Assembly: GCA_036479015.1 (NCBI GenBank)
Contig: JAZGFB010000048.1
Coordinates: forward strand, 1 to 64,000
From: NVTR01 sp036479015
GTDB taxonomy: Bacteria > Pseudomonadota > Alphaproteobacteria > Rhodobacterales > Rhodobacteraceae
Direction: 5' to 3'
Length of the DNA stretch: 64,000 bases
Shown here: piece after piece, positions 51,405-60,825 of the stretch
Layout of the letters: every line of letters starts with the position of its first letter
How positions within the stretch are numbered: position 1 is the stretch's first letter
Program-made: the position numbers and the translations under genes
The notes under the pieces: model-generated
What the model was told of the DNA's origin: nothing
Databases searched by the model: none
The model's input: the letters and a program-made list of their open reading frames with translations, nothing else

Positions 51405-52193
51405 TCACAGTTTTTGGGCAATGATATAAACCGGGTTATATGTCAGGCAAACCTTTTGATCTTGATCGGAAAATCGATGGGTATATTCCTGCTCAAACGT
51501 GGCCAGGCTTTGACGTGACCACTGGTGCCCTGTGTTGGCATTGACGCCTGTATTTCGCAGATGCATCAACAGTTTTTGAACCGTGTTAAACTTGGCAAGA
51601 TGAATGTCCTGGCCAATATACTTTGGCACCAGGCTTTTGGGCAATAAGCTGCGCCAATCAGTGCAATTAAAATAGCTCATAGAGTGAGAGTTATTGTCAA
51701 ACATATTCAATTCGTGAAAATGCTTGGGCCCAAAGCTGCTAAGGGCCAACCACCCACCGGGAACCAAGTTGTCGGACAGCTTTTGCAACAGGCCGGCTGT
51801 ATCCGCGATCCATTGCAAGGTCGATGCCGAGGCAATGAGGTCATAGTTTCCGGCCAATTCTTTTGTTTCGATTGCACCCGGCAAAAAATCCCATGTGCTG
51901 GCATTAAGAAGCGGGGCAATAAGGTCTTTGCTGTCTGACAAAAGATCATTAATCGACCAGCGATCAACTGATAGCTGTTGAACCAGTTCTTGCGTAAGAA
52001 AGCCTGTGCCACAGCCAATTTCCAAAGCACTGTGAAAGTGAGGGGTGCTGGTGTTTTGTGTAAATAGATCAACCAAACGTGCTGCAATTTGTTTTTGCAC
52101 ATAGGCATTTTCATTGTACTTACGAAACCCACGCTGAAAGCTCTGTTGAACCCTGTGCTGTGTTTTGGACAGGGGATAAGGATCCATTGTCAT
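51405..52193 (-). CDS. bioC: malonyl-ACP O-methyltransferase
   Basis: BioC methylates malonyl-ACP with SAM to prime pimelate synthesis through the fatty acid pathway. The 262-residue protein has the SAM motif ALEIGCGTGFLTQEL, the post-I region DRWSINDLL, LIASASTLQWIAD and LVPGGWLALSSFGPKHFHEL; the last segment is typical for BioC. ATGA overlap with bioG; last gene of the operon. The partner esterase is BioG rather than BioH. Confidence 0.92.
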   Translation of the reverse strand: MTMDPYPLSKTQHRVQQSFQRGFRKYNENAYVQKQIAARLVDLFTQNTSTPHFHSALEIGCGTGFLTQELVQQLSVDRWSINDLLSDSKDLIAPLLNASTWDFLPGAIETKELAGNYDLIASASTLQWIADTAGLLQKLSDNLVPGGWLALSSFGPKHFHELNMFDNNSHSMSYFNCTDWRSLLPKSLVPKYIGQDIHLAKFNTVQKLLMHLRNTGVNANTGHQWSRQSLATFEQEYTHRFSDQDQKVCLTYNPVYIIAQKL

Positions 52194-52810
52194 GCGATGA
52201 CCTCATCCCATGTTTCCCAGGCCGCAAAGGGAACATGGGGCCCGCCCAGTACATCTAAGGGCACTTGCCATGCCCTTTGCATATTGTTGAAGGGAAATAT
52301 TTTATCATGGCGGCTGATACAAACCTTATCCCAATGCAGTTCCCCCCCCCGGTAGTCGCGCGAATTAACGGCAATAAGTTCTGCTTTTCTGGCGGGAACA
52401 TCGATGGTTTCATGTGGCTGTTTTTTGCCATAACTCCGAGTCAAAAATACCTGAAAAGCTGCATCTGAAAGCGTATCGATGGTTTTTTGCATGATCACTG
52501 GAGGAATGCCGACCCGACGGTCTACCGGCGTCATGCTCCCGTTAAGTGCAATCTTTCGATCAAAAATATCAACGCGGCCTTTTTGCCAAGCGCAATAGGA
52601 AGCGATCCCAAATGACCATGCCACCAGCACACGGGTTTCATAATGATCTAGCGTTGGCAGATCACACGCAAGGTCGCGGTAGTCTGAGACAAATAGTATA
52701 TCGGCGGTGGTTTCCAAATGCGCAAAAACCCCAGCACCTAAGGCCCAACCCCCAAAGACCACGATCACCAGGGGTGCGTTTGGCCTACGCTTTAGCCATT
52801 GAAGCTGCAT
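52190..52810 (-). CDS. bioG: pimeloyl-ACP methyl ester esterase
   Basis: BioG removes the methyl group from pimeloyl-ACP methyl ester, ending the BioC-initiated chain. The 206-residue alpha/beta hydrolase has FGGWALGAGVF at the oxyanion site, the nucleophile elbow VAWSFGIASY with Ser, SRHDKIFPFNNMQRAW with the acid, and His in GGPHVPF. DYRDL also fits the family. It begins one base after bioA ends. Confidence 0.9.
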   Translation of the reverse strand: MQLQWLKRRPNAPLVIVVFGGWALGAGVFAHLETTADILFVSDYRDLACDLPTLDHYETRVLVAWSFGIASYCAWQKGRVDIFDRKIALNGSMTPVDRRVGIPPVIMQKTIDTLSDAAFQVFLTRSYGKKQPHETIDVPARKAELIAVNSRDYRGGELHWDKVCISRHDKIFPFNNMQRAWQVPLDVLGGPHVPFAAWETWDEVIA

Positions 52811-54094
52811 CTATAAAACCTTGGCCAGCTTGCCCATGGCATCTGTCACCTGTGACAGCTCATCCGGGGTGATCACAAATGGCGGCATGCAATAGATATG
52901 ACGCCCAAAGGGGCGCAGCCACACGCCGAATTCTTTGCACAAAGGATGTGCTTGATCGGCACTGACCTGGTGGTCCATTTCGATCACGCCAATCGCCCCC
53001 AAAACCCGCACATCATGTACATTTGGCAGTTTTCGAATGGGGGTAAGCTCATCAATTAGCTGTGCCTCAATGGCGTTAACATTGGCCTGCCAGGGCGTGG
53101 TTTCTAACAGTTCCAGGCTGGCAATAGCTGCCGCACAGGCCAGCGGATTGGCCATGAATGTTGGTCCATGCATGAACACACCGGGGGTGCCATTGCCAAT
53201 GCCTGTCGCAATTTTATCCGATGTCAGGGTTGCCGCAAACGACATTGTTCCGCCCGTCAGGGCTTTGCCCAGACATAAGATATCGGGCTGAACGGCTGTC
53301 AGTTCAGTGGCAAACATTTTGCCGGTGCGCCCAAAGCCAGTGGCGATTTCATCAAAGATCAGCAATACGCCAAAAGCATCACATAGGGCACGGGCCTGGT
53401 TAAGATATTCGGGGTGATAAAAATACATGCCCCCGGTGCCCTGCACGACAGGTTCCAGAATAAGCGCCGCGATTTCACGGTGGTGGTTTTCCAATATCTG
53501 GCTCAGATCAGCCAAACCATTTTTACTTGGATCAGTATCCCATTCAGCGGTGATACCAATCGGGGGTTTTGCGACAAAATGTTGAACACTCAGCGCATCT
53601 TGAAACAGATGGTGCATGCCGGTCACCGGGTCGCACACGCTCATCGCCTTCCAGGTGTCGCCATGATACCCGGCGCGCACCGTTACAAACTTGGATTTGT
53701 CCGGGCGCCCGGTGGCATGCTGATATTGCACCGCCATTTTCATGGCCACCTCAACGGCAACCGATCCTGAATCGCAATAGAAAATGCGCTGCATGCTGGA
53801 CGGTGTAATTGCCAGAAGTTTTTGCCCCAGGGCAATGGCCGGATCATGGGTTAAACCACCAAACATGACATGGGGCATACGATCGGCCTGATCTTTGAGC
53901 GCCTGAATGATGCTTGGCTGGCCATAACCATGAATGACGCTCCACCAGGATGACATGGCATCGATCATTCTGGTGCCGTCATCCAACGTCAAATGCACAC
54001 CCTTGGCCGAAACGACCCTATGGGTTGGTCCGGGGTTCACCACATTGGTATAGGGGTGCCACAGATGTTTGGCATCAAATGCGTTCGGGGTCAT
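52811..54094 (-). CDS. bioA: adenosylmethionine-8-amino-7-oxononanoate aminotransferase
   Basis: BioA converts KAPA to DAPA using SAM as amino donor and PLP. The 427-residue protein has DAKHLWHPYTNVVNPGPTHR at the start, MSSWWSVIHGYGQPSI with the substrate-contacting Trp and Tyr, GYHGDTWKAMSVCDP, DEIATGFGRTGKMFA, the PLP-lysine region ILCLGKALTGGTMSF, and HGPTFMANPLACAAAI. ATGA overlap with bioD. Confidence 0.96.
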   Translation of the reverse strand: MTPNAFDAKHLWHPYTNVVNPGPTHRVVSAKGVHLTLDDGTRMIDAMSSWWSVIHGYGQPSIIQALKDQADRMPHVMFGGLTHDPAIALGQKLLAITPSSMQRIFYCDSGSVAVEVAMKMAVQYQHATGRPDKSKFVTVRAGYHGDTWKAMSVCDPVTGMHHLFQDALSVQHFVAKPPIGITAEWDTDPSKNGLADLSQILENHHREIAALILEPVVQGTGGMYFYHPEYLNQARALCDAFGVLLIFDEIATGFGRTGKMFATELTAVQPDILCLGKALTGGTMSFAATLTSDKIATGIGNGTPGVFMHGPTFMANPLACAAAIASLELLETTPWQANVNAIEAQLIDELTPIRKLPNVHDVRVLGAIGVIEMDHQVSADQAHPLCKEFGVWLRPFGRHIYCMPPFVITPDELSQVTDAMGKLAKVL

Positions 54095-54708
54095 AGGAAA
54101 CCTTTAAGGTCAAATTCTTTGGAAAAGGTCACTTGCAAAGCTTCCGGCGTCACCTGTGGCATAACCGGCAAACGCCCCAAGCGGCGGGTATTGCCAAAAT
54201 CACAAATGGTCTGTTCCACATCGGGTTGCGCGTCGCCGATAAAGGCAACCCCGATCACCGGGCACCCCGCATGCTGTAAGGCGCGCAAAGATAACAGCGT
54301 GTGATTTATGGTGCCCAGTTCGGTGCGGGCGCATAAAATGATCGGGACGTGCCATTCAGCAAAAACATCCAGAAACAACGTTTCCCGGTTAAGGGGCACC
54401 ATCACCCCGCCAGCCCCTTCTATGATCAAACGGCCCGAAACATCCGGTATTTTCAACCGGCGTGGATCAATGGTTATACCTTCGGCCTCGGCAGATAAAT
54501 GTGGTGATGCGGCCAGATTTAGGCGGTATGATTCAGGTAGGGTTGGGCGGCCGGACAGGCGGGCAACCACCTGACTGTCGGTTTCGTCAGACAGGCCAGC
54601 CTGAATTGGTTTCCAATATGTGCCCCCTAAGGCCTGTGCCAACCCGGCGGCAAATATGGTTTTACCGATGCCTGTATCGGTGCCGGTGATAAGGACTGCG
54701 TTAGACAT
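54091..54708 (-). CDS. bioD: dethiobiotin synthetase
   Basis: BioD carboxylates DAPA and closes the ureido ring with ATP. The 205-residue protein has the P-loop LITGTDTGIGKTIFAAGL, KPIQAGLSDETDSQ, and the loop LIIEGAGGVMVPLNRETLFL, with VVLCARTELGTINHTLLSL-type switch (IILCARTELGTINHTLLSL). Start MSNAVLITGTD at 54708 overlaps the end of bioF by 8 bases; a more distal ATG at 54735 is unnecessary. Confidence 0.95.
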   Translation of the reverse strand: MSNAVLITGTDTGIGKTIFAAGLAQALGGTYWKPIQAGLSDETDSQVVARLSGRPTLPESYRLNLAASPHLSAEAEGITIDPRRLKIPDVSGRLIIEGAGGVMVPLNRETLFLDVFAEWHVPIILCARTELGTINHTLLSLRALQHAGCPVIGVAFIGDAQPDVEQTICDFGNTRRLGRLPVMPQVTPEALQVTFSKEFDLKGFL

Positions 54709-55843
54709 TGGAAACACTTTCCAATTCTTCGGCAAGGGCCGAAAACATAGCGCTAATGTCGGCCTGTGTGGTGTTCAGCGTGATGGAAATTCTTAACCGT
54801 GCAGTGCCGCGGGGCACCGTGGGGGGGCGAATGCCGCGCAGATCAAACCCGCGGGCTTGCATCCGGCTGGCCAGGGCCATGGTTTGGCTGTCATCCCCGA
54901 TAACAACGGGAATAATCTGTGAATGCGGTGCGGGCAGGCCGCATATTCGGACGGCCTCTGCACCGGCATGTGCAATATGATTTGCAAGCGCGGCACTTGG
55001 CGACGGCGTCTGTTGCAAAGCATGCAACGCAGCGCGCACCAAGGCGGCCGTCAATGGCGACGGGGCGGTGGCAAAAATAAAGCCACGCGCCCGGTTGATC
55101 AGCGTATCGATCAAAGGTGCTGCACCACATACCACAGCCCCGGAAACCCCCATAGCCTTGCCACATGTGTGCAATGTGATGATGTCAGCTTGGCCTTCAA
55201 ATTCGTATAACAGCCCACGACCTTGGTCGCCAAACACCCCCGTCGCATGGGCTTCGTCTGCCACCAGAACGGCGTCATGGGATCGCGCCAATGCAACAAG
55301 ATCCGCGATCGGTGCAAAATCACCATCCATGCTGTAAACGGTTTCAAATGCCAGCCAGATGCGGCCGGTTCCCCCATCAGCGCGCCAGTCATTGATTAAA
55401 GTGTCGGCATGGCCCACGTCATTATGGCGAAAAGCAACCGCCTGCGCCCGTCCCAAACCCATGCCATCATGGGCACTGGCATGGATTAATGCATCATAGA
55501 CAATCAAATCCCCATGCCTGGGCAAAGTGCTGAAAATTGCGGCATTGGCACCAAAACCGCCGCCAAAAAACAGCGCCTTTTGCACGCCAAAAAACTCTGC
55601 CGCCTCTGCTTCCAGGGTTTCATGTTCAGGGTCATTGCCCCGCAGCAAACGCGATCCGCCAGCGCCCAAGCTGACGCCTCGCTCAAGTGCTGCAATCGCG
55701 GCCTTGCGTAAACTATCTGAACTGGCCAAACCAAGGTAATCGTTGGAAGCGAAATCAAGCCCCATGCGCGGTGCCAAAGCCCGATACCGCCCTTTGGTTT
55801 TTAGCGTTTCAAGCGCATTTTTATGTGCGCTAAACCCGCTCAC
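54701..55843 (-). CDS. bioF: 8-amino-7-oxononanoate synthase
   Basis: BioF joins pimeloyl-ACP and alanine to KAPA with PLP. The 380-residue protein has LDFASNDYLGLASSD, GAGGSRLLRGNDPEHETLEA, ALIHASAHDGMGL, VADEAHATGVFGDQGRGLLY, and the lysine-bearing DIITLHTCGKAMGVSGAVVC. It overlaps bioB by four bases. Confidence 0.95.
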   Translation of the reverse strand: MSGFSAHKNALETLKTKGRYRALAPRMGLDFASNDYLGLASSDSLRKAAIAALERGVSLGAGGSRLLRGNDPEHETLEAEAAEFFGVQKALFFGGGFGANAAIFSTLPRHGDLIVYDALIHASAHDGMGLGRAQAVAFRHNDVGHADTLINDWRADGGTGRIWLAFETVYSMDGDFAPIADLVALARSHDAVLVADEAHATGVFGDQGRGLLYEFEGQADIITLHTCGKAMGVSGAVVCGAAPLIDTLINRARGFIFATAPSPLTAALVRAALHALQQTPSPSAALANHIAHAGAEAVRICGLPAPHSQIIPVVIGDDSQTMALASRMQARGFDLRGIRPPTVPRGTARLRISITLNTTQADISAMFSALAEELESVSNV

Positions 55844-56817
55844 CTTGCGCCGTCACACCCAACTGCCATGGCGGTGATGCCAAGGCGATCAAACAGCGCC
55901 GCATCCTTGTCTTCATCTGGGTTGTCTGCGGTTAGCAACGTTTCACCGACAAAAATAGAATTGGCCCCGGCAAAGAAACACATGGCCTGCATTTCATCGC
56001 TCATGTCAGTGCGCCCTGCGGACAGGCGCACATGGGTTTTCGGCATCAGGATACGCGCAAGCGCAACCGTGCGGACAAATTCGATCGGGTCCAGCGGCGT
56101 CACATCTGCCAGCGGTGTATCAGCGATCGGGATCAGCATATTCACCGGCACACTATCGGGATGTGCCTTTAGGGTTGCCAATGTGACCAGCATATCAACG
56201 CGGTCCATCTGCTGTTCCCCCATGCCGACAATGCCGCCAGCGCAAACCTTGATGCCTGCCTCACGGACACGGTTCAGCGTGTCAATCCGGTCTGCAAAAG
56301 TTCGGGTGGTGATAACCTCAGAGTAATAGCGCTCGGATGTATCAATGTTGTGGTTGTAATAGTCCAACCCGGCATCTTTCAGGCGCAGAACTTGATCATC
56401 TTCCAGCATGCCCAAGGTCATGCAGGTTTCCATTCCCATGGCTTTGACACCTTGAACCATAGCTTCAAGCGCCGCCATGTCGCGATCTTTCGGCCCCCGC
56501 CAAGCGGCCCCCATACAATAGCGCGTCGCGCCGTTGTCTTTGGCTTTGCGGGCCTCTGATAAAACCTGTTGAACCTCTACCATCTTGCTTGCGGATAACT
56601 TTGCGCCGTTACGCGCGGATTGGCTGCAATAGGAACAGTCTTCGGCGCAGCCCCCGGTTTTTATGCTAAGCAATTTGCTGCGTTGCACCTGATTGGGGTC
56701 AAAATATTTGCGGTGCACGGTATGGGCCTGAAATAACAGGTCATTTAAAGGCTGGCGATACAGTTCATCGGCCTCTTCGCGCGTCCAATCAGTGCGTATT
56801 TCCAAACTGTCCAGCAT
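55840..56817 (-). CDS. bioB: biotin synthase
   Basis: BioB inserts sulfur into dethiobiotin by radical SAM chemistry. The 325-residue protein has the cluster motif GGCAEDCSYCSQSA (CxxxCxxC), ARKAKDNGATRYCMGAAWRG, AGLDYYNHNIDTS, KVCAGGIVGMGEQ and SAGRTDMS near the C-terminus. It is the first gene of bioBFDAGC, with two BioR boxes at its promoter. Confidence 0.97.
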   Translation of the reverse strand: MLDSLEIRTDWTREEADELYRQPLNDLLFQAHTVHRKYFDPNQVQRSKLLSIKTGGCAEDCSYCSQSARNGAKLSASKMVEVQQVLSEARKAKDNGATRYCMGAAWRGPKDRDMAALEAMVQGVKAMGMETCMTLGMLEDDQVLRLKDAGLDYYNHNIDTSERYYSEVITTRTFADRIDTLNRVREAGIKVCAGGIVGMGEQQMDRVDMLVTLATLKAHPDSVPVNMLIPIADTPLADVTPLDPIEFVRTVALARILMPKTHVRLSAGRTDMSDEMQAMCFFAGANSIFVGETLLTADNPDEDKDAALFDRLGITAMAVGCDGAR

Positions 56818-56874
56818 TCATCAACTTTCTATACATGTCAGCCGCGATAAGTGAGCTTCTCGCAAGGGATTATT

Positions 56875-56926
56875 TTATAGATTATTTATGGGAAACCCTT
56901 GGTGAATGTCAAATAATTATAGATAA
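56875..56926 (-). promoter_or_regulatory. bioB promoter flanked by two BioR boxes
   Basis: On the minus strand TTATCTATAA (56926-56917, perfect box) lies just upstream of TTGACA (56912-56907); ATAAAT follows after 17 bases (56889-56884) and TAATCTATAA (56884-56875, one mismatch) covers the start region. The boxes are 42 bases apart, about four helical turns. BioR bound to both would block polymerase access. Confidence 0.85.
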
Positions 56927-56962
56927 TATTGTGTGGCTGGCGTGACCAAGACATAAAAACTG

Positions 56963-58147
56963 CTACACCCCGCTGGCAACGATTGCTTCAGCCAGAATTG
57001 GCACGGTCTGTGCGTTCAGCCCGGCGATATTCAGGCGGCTGTCACTCACCATGTAAATACCATGACTGTCACGCATCGCTTGTACCTGTTCAGGCGTTGC
57101 ACCGATGCGCGAAAACATGCCTCGGTGGCGGGCGATGAAATCAAACCGGTCGGAATTCGTGCGCTGGCGCAGCTCGGTTGCCAGCTGCTCGCGCAGGGCA
57201 AGCATATTTAAGCGGGTGTCTTCCAGTTCAGATTTCCAGTCGGCGCGCAGGGCATCATCGCTTAGGATCATGGTCACCAGACGGGCACCGTGATCAGGCG
57301 GGAAGGAAAAGTTTTGCCGGTTCAGGAATGCAAGGGTTTGCTGGGTGACAGGTTGGGTTTTGCTGTCAGGGGCTATTGCCATCAAAATACCCGTGCGCTC
57401 GCGGTAGATGCCGAAATTCTTAGAACAACTGGCGGCGATTAGTGTCTCGGGCATGCGTGACGCAACCAACCGGGTGGCAGCAGCATCAGCGTCCAGCCCG
57501 TCGCCAAAGCCCTGATAGGCGATGTCGATAAACGGGATCGCGCCGGTATTTTCCAGCAAATCCACAACGGCATTCCACTGCTCCAGCGTCAGGTTTGCAC
57601 CGGTCGGGTTGTGACAACAACCGTGCAGCAGCACGACGTCGCCGGGCTTTACGGCTTTCAGATCATCCATCATGCCGGGAAAATCAACGTCGCGTGTCGC
57701 ATCGTCAAAATAGCGATACTGCGCCATGTTCATACCCAGGTACCTGATGATCGATGGGTGGTTCGGCCAAGTGGGCGCTGACAGCCAAACAGTGGCATCA
57801 GGATTGGCCAGTTTGATCAACTCCAGCGCCTGACGAATGGCACCCGTGCCCCCAGGGGTGGCAGCGGCAGCAACGCGGCCATTTTCCACAGCACCGTCCA
57901 GGATCAGATCGCGCATGGCGGCGCCGTAAGCCGGGTCACCGGCCAGGCCGACATAGGATTTGCTGGTCTGGGTTTCCCACAACTGATGCTCGGCGGCTTT
58001 GATGGCACGCATCACCGGGGTGACACCAAGGGCGTTTTTGTAGACACCAACGCCAAGGTCTACCTTGTTAGTACGCGGGTCTTCACGAAACAGCGCAATA
58101 AGTTCTAGGATTTTGTCGGCGGGTTGTGGTTTTAGGTTGTTCAGCAT
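56963..58147 (-). CDS. aromatic amino acid / aspartate aminotransferase
   Basis: This 394-residue fold-type I PLP enzyme is of the eukaryote-like aspartate/aromatic aminotransferase class (TyrB/AspC type): KVDLGVGVYKNALGVTPVMR, LAGDPAYGAAMRDL, LLHGCCHNPTGANLTLEQWN, FIDIAYQGFGDGLDADAAA, and SCSKNFGIYRERTGIL with the PLP lysine. Likely substrates are Phe, Tyr or Asp with 2-oxoglutarate. It follows the sulfurtransferase gene by one base, so they share an operon. bioB is downstream on the same strand but has its own promoter. Confidence 0.9.
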   Translation of the reverse strand: MLNNLKPQPADKILELIALFREDPRTNKVDLGVGVYKNALGVTPVMRAIKAAEHQLWETQTSKSYVGLAGDPAYGAAMRDLILDGAVENGRVAAAATPGGTGAIRQALELIKLANPDATVWLSAPTWPNHPSIIRYLGMNMAQYRYFDDATRDVDFPGMMDDLKAVKPGDVVLLHGCCHNPTGANLTLEQWNAVVDLLENTGAIPFIDIAYQGFGDGLDADAAATRLVASRMPETLIAASCSKNFGIYRERTGILMAIAPDSKTQPVTQQTLAFLNRQNFSFPPDHGARLVTMILSDDALRADWKSELEDTRLNMLALREQLATELRQRTNSDRFDFIARHRGMFSRIGATPEQVQAMRDSHGIYMVSDSRLNIAGLNAQTVPILAEAIVASGV

Positions 58148-58148
58148 T

Positions 58149-59003
58149 TTAGTCTCCGGTGGTGACCTTCAGGTCACTGTATTTTCCCCATTCAGCCCAG
58201 GACCCGTCATAAATTGCATGGCGGTCATGGCCAATGCGTTCCAAGGCAAGGCTCAGTATCGCAGCCGTTATGCCAGACCCACAGGTGGTGATGATGGGTT
58301 TGTTAAGGTTAACGTCCGCGGCGTTGAAAACCGCCTTAAGTTCGGTGTCGGATTTCAGCGTCCCGTTCGGATTTTGCAGTGCGCCATAGGGCACATTGCG
58401 TGAATTTGGAATATGCCCAGAACGCATGCCCGGGCGAGGTTCGGGCGCATCGCCACGAAACCGCTTGGCAGAACGGGCATCGATGATTTCATAATCGCCC
58501 AGCTTTGACGCAGCAGCGACCTGGGTGACATCCTTAACCATATGGGCCTGACGGTGCACAGTGATGTGCCGGTCGCGGATCACAGCGGGCAAATCTTCGA
58601 TCAAATGCCGGTCTGCCCGCCATTTGGGCAGGCCACCGTCCAACACCGCAATGTTTGTTTTTCCCATAAGCCGAAACAACCACCAGACGCGGGCTGCAGA
58701 AAATATCCCCATGCCGTCATAAACTACTACCTGATGCCCATCGCCCACCCCCATGGCCCGAACCCGGCTGATAAACTTTTCAACTGCTGGCACCATATGG
58801 GGCAGTTCAGAGCGGTGGTCGGAAATGTCGTCAATATCAAAGAAACGGGCGCCGGGGATGTGGCCCATGTCGTATTCTGCCCGGGCGTCACGCTGCATGT
58901 CCGGCATGTACCAAGACGCATCCAATATCCGCAAATCCGGGTCTTTCAGATGTGCTGCCAGCCACTTGGTTGAGACCAGCGTTTTTGGATCACTATGTGG
59001 CAT
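58149..59003 (-). CDS. sseA: 3-mercaptopyruvate sulfurtransferase
   Basis: SseA transfers sulfur from 3-mercaptopyruvate to acceptors such as thiols or cyanide. The 284-residue two-domain rhodanese has the active Cys loop TCGSGITAAILSLALERIG, whose CGSGxT form is the mercaptopyruvate type rather than thiosulfate. The N-terminal domain shows DASWYMPDMQRDARAEYDMG and HIPGARFFDIDDISD. A second HIPNSRNVPY begins the C-terminal domain. Precedes the aminotransferase directly; cysteine transamination could supply its substrate. Confidence 0.92.
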   Translation of the reverse strand: MPHSDPKTLVSTKWLAAHLKDPDLRILDASWYMPDMQRDARAEYDMGHIPGARFFDIDDISDHRSELPHMVPAVEKFISRVRAMGVGDGHQVVVYDGMGIFSAARVWWLFRLMGKTNIAVLDGGLPKWRADRHLIEDLPAVIRDRHITVHRQAHMVKDVTQVAAASKLGDYEIIDARSAKRFRGDAPEPRPGMRSGHIPNSRNVPYGALQNPNGTLKSDTELKAVFNAADVNLNKPIITTCGSGITAAILSLALERIGHDRHAIYDGSWAEWGKYSDLKVTTGD

Positions 59004-59060
59004 TAAGCCCCTTCCATTCAGCTAATGGTTGCCTAACCGGAGGGGACGAAAGTGGCAAGG

Positions 59061-59086
59061 GAGGGCGCACAATATTGGGCGCCCTC
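59061..59086 (-). terminator. hairpin after the glycine-rich small gene
   Basis: GAGGGCGC and GCGCCCTC form a perfect eight-base stem with a ten-base loop, 4 bases after the stop of the 82-residue gene. The T-run is weak on the minus strand, so it may be a weak terminator or an mRNA end stabiliser. Confidence 0.6.
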
Positions 59087-59090
59087 AATA

Positions 59091-59339
59091 TTAGTCTTTG
59101 GCCATCATATTTTTGACGACGCCGGCAACTACCATCAGCACTATGCCGCCAATACCACCGGATGCGACCTGGCCAACCGCGCCTTCGCCCACAGAACCGC
59201 CAAGCAGCGCGCCGCCGCCATAGCCGCCCACCAGTCCGGCAATTGTATTGCCGATCGGTCCCATGCTGAATTTTTTCAGCCCGGCACCGGCAGCGTTTCC
59301 GCCCACGGCACCCGATATAAGTTGAATGATCATTTCCAT
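59091..59339 (-). CDS. small glycine-rich membrane-type protein
   Basis: An 82-residue protein with about one third Gly and Ala. Two hydrophobic stretches (TIAGLVGGYGGGALLGGSVG and GGIGGIVLMVVAGVVKNMM) have glycine-zipper spacing and could be membrane helices that associate. Family not recognised. It is a single gene between sseA and smpB, with a hairpin behind it and 124 bases upstream for a promoter. Confidence 0.6.
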   Translation of the reverse strand: MEMIIQLISGAVGGNAAGAGLKKFSMGPIGNTIAGLVGGYGGGALLGGSVGEGAVGQVASGGIGGIVLMVVAGVVKNMMAKD

Positions 59340-59463
59340 TTATCTGTCCTTCCTGTCGGGCCCTATATATTTAAATAACCAATGCGTGGCCCACCAGCAC
59401 CGGCTGGCGGAAGTTTAGGGAAAATAAGGTGGTCGGCAACAACCGGCAGAAATTATTTCAATT

Positions 59464-59940
59464 CTATCCGTTTTCGCGCAACAGTCGGGATTTTTGACGA
59501 TCCCAATCGCGGCTCTTTTCGGTGGCGCGCTTGTCGTGGTTTTTCTTGCCTTTAGCGACGCCGATTTTCATTTTTACTTTGCCGCGGTGGTTGAAATACA
59601 TCACCAGCGGCACCAGCGTCATACCCTTACGCGACGTGGCCTGCCAAAGATTAGAAAGTTCCTTTTTCGACACCAGCAATTTGCGTTTGCGCCGTTCCTC
59701 ATGGCCCCAGGTTACCGCTGGCCCATAGGGCGCAATATAAGCATTCACCAGCCACAATTCGCCGTCTTCCACCGCTGCATAACTTTCGGCGATATTGGTT
59801 TGACCGACGCGCATTGATTTAACTTCGGACCCAAGCAGGATGATGCCAACCTCAATGTCGCTCTCGATTGCGAAATCGTAGCGCGCACGCCGGTTCTCGG
59901 CGATGACTTTGTAATTTGGGTCCTGTTTGGGTTTGGCCAT
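59464..59940 (-). CDS. smpB: SsrA-binding protein SmpB
   Basis: SmpB delivers tmRNA to stalled ribosomes (trans-translation). The 158-residue protein has VIAENRRARYDFAIE, VGIILLGSEVKSMRVGQTNI, LWLVNAYIAPY, the RRKRKLLVSKKEL block and the basic tail IGVAKGKKNHDKRATEKSRD that enters the mRNA channel. The gene lies 9 bases behind dapA. The tmRNA gene itself is not in the window. Confidence 0.96.
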   Translation of the reverse strand: MAKPKQDPNYKVIAENRRARYDFAIESDIEVGIILLGSEVKSMRVGQTNIAESYAAVEDGELWLVNAYIAPYGPAVTWGHEERRKRKLLVSKKELSNLWQATSRKGMTLVPLVMYFNHRGKVKMKIGVAKGKKNHDKRATEKSRDWDRQKSRLLRENG

Positions 59941-59949
59941 TGGATACGC

Positions 59950-60825
59950 TTAGCTGATCAATCCGGCATGGGCCATACCCGCGCGGATGGCGTCTTTGGT
60001 GCTGTCTGCGATACCAAGCAACGGCAGGCGGACATCCTCACTGCATTTGCCCAATAGGGACAGGCCGTATTTGGCACCGCACAGGCCGGGCTCGGTGAAA
60101 ACTGCGTGGTGCAGGGGCATCAGCCGGTCCTGAATGGCCAGCGCTGCGCCATAATCCCCCCGTGCGGTTGCTTCCTGCAAATCAGCACATAAGCGCGGCG
60201 CAATATTGGCCGTAACCGAGATGCAGCCAACCCCGCCCTGGGCATTAAAGCCGTGGGCAGTTGGGTCTTCCCCGGACAGTTGGATGAAATCCACACCACA
60301 GCTTAGGCGTTGGCGGCTGACCCGTGACAGATCAGCAGTGGCATCCTTCACGCCGATGATGCGGGGCAGGTGCGCCAGCTCTCCCATGGTTTCAGGGGTC
60401 ATATCAATAACCGAACGGGGTGGGATGTTATAAATAATAATAGGAATATCTGCGGCGTCGTGGATCGCTTTGAAATGGGCGATCAGACCGGCCTGGGTGG
60501 GTTTGTTATAATAGGGCGTGACCACCAGAACCGCATCGGCACCGACCTGTGCTGCATGCTGGGCAAGCTTAATGCTTTCGATGGTGTTGTTTGACCCGGC
60601 CCCAGCAATCACCGGCACCCGGCCAGCGGCGGTTTTGACCACCACTTCAACCACAGTTTCATGTTCGCCGTGGCTAAGGGTCGGGCTTTCACCGGTGGTG
60701 CCCACAGGCACCAAACCCATGCTGCCCTGTTCGATCTGCCAGTCTACCAGTTGTTTGAGCGCAACAAGATCCAATGCACCATCTTTGAACGGTGTTACCA
60801 GGGCTGTTAGGGACCCGCTGATCAT
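59950..60825 (-). CDS. dapA: 4-hydroxy-tetrahydrodipicolinate synthase
   Basis: DapA condenses pyruvate with aspartate semialdehyde in lysine/diaminopimelate synthesis. The 291-residue TIM-barrel protein has GSLTALVTPFKDGALDLVAL, VGTTGESPTLSHGEHETVVE, VTPYYNKPTQAGLIAHF with the proton-relay Tyr, IIIYNIPPRSVIDMTPET and IIGVKDATADLSR with the Schiff-base Lys. Co-transcribed with smpB, a frequent arrangement in alphaproteobacteria. Divergent from the lytic transglycosylase. Confidence 0.96.
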   Translation of the reverse strand: MISGSLTALVTPFKDGALDLVALKQLVDWQIEQGSMGLVPVGTTGESPTLSHGEHETVVEVVVKTAAGRVPVIAGAGSNNTIESIKLAQHAAQVGADAVLVVTPYYNKPTQAGLIAHFKAIHDAADIPIIIYNIPPRSVIDMTPETMGELAHLPRIIGVKDATADLSRVSRQRLSCGVDFIQLSGEDPTAHGFNAQGGVGCISVTANIAPRLCADLQEATARGDYGAALAIQDRLMPLHHAVFTEPGLCGAKYGLSLLGKCSEDVRLPLLGIADSTKDAIRAGMAHAGLIS

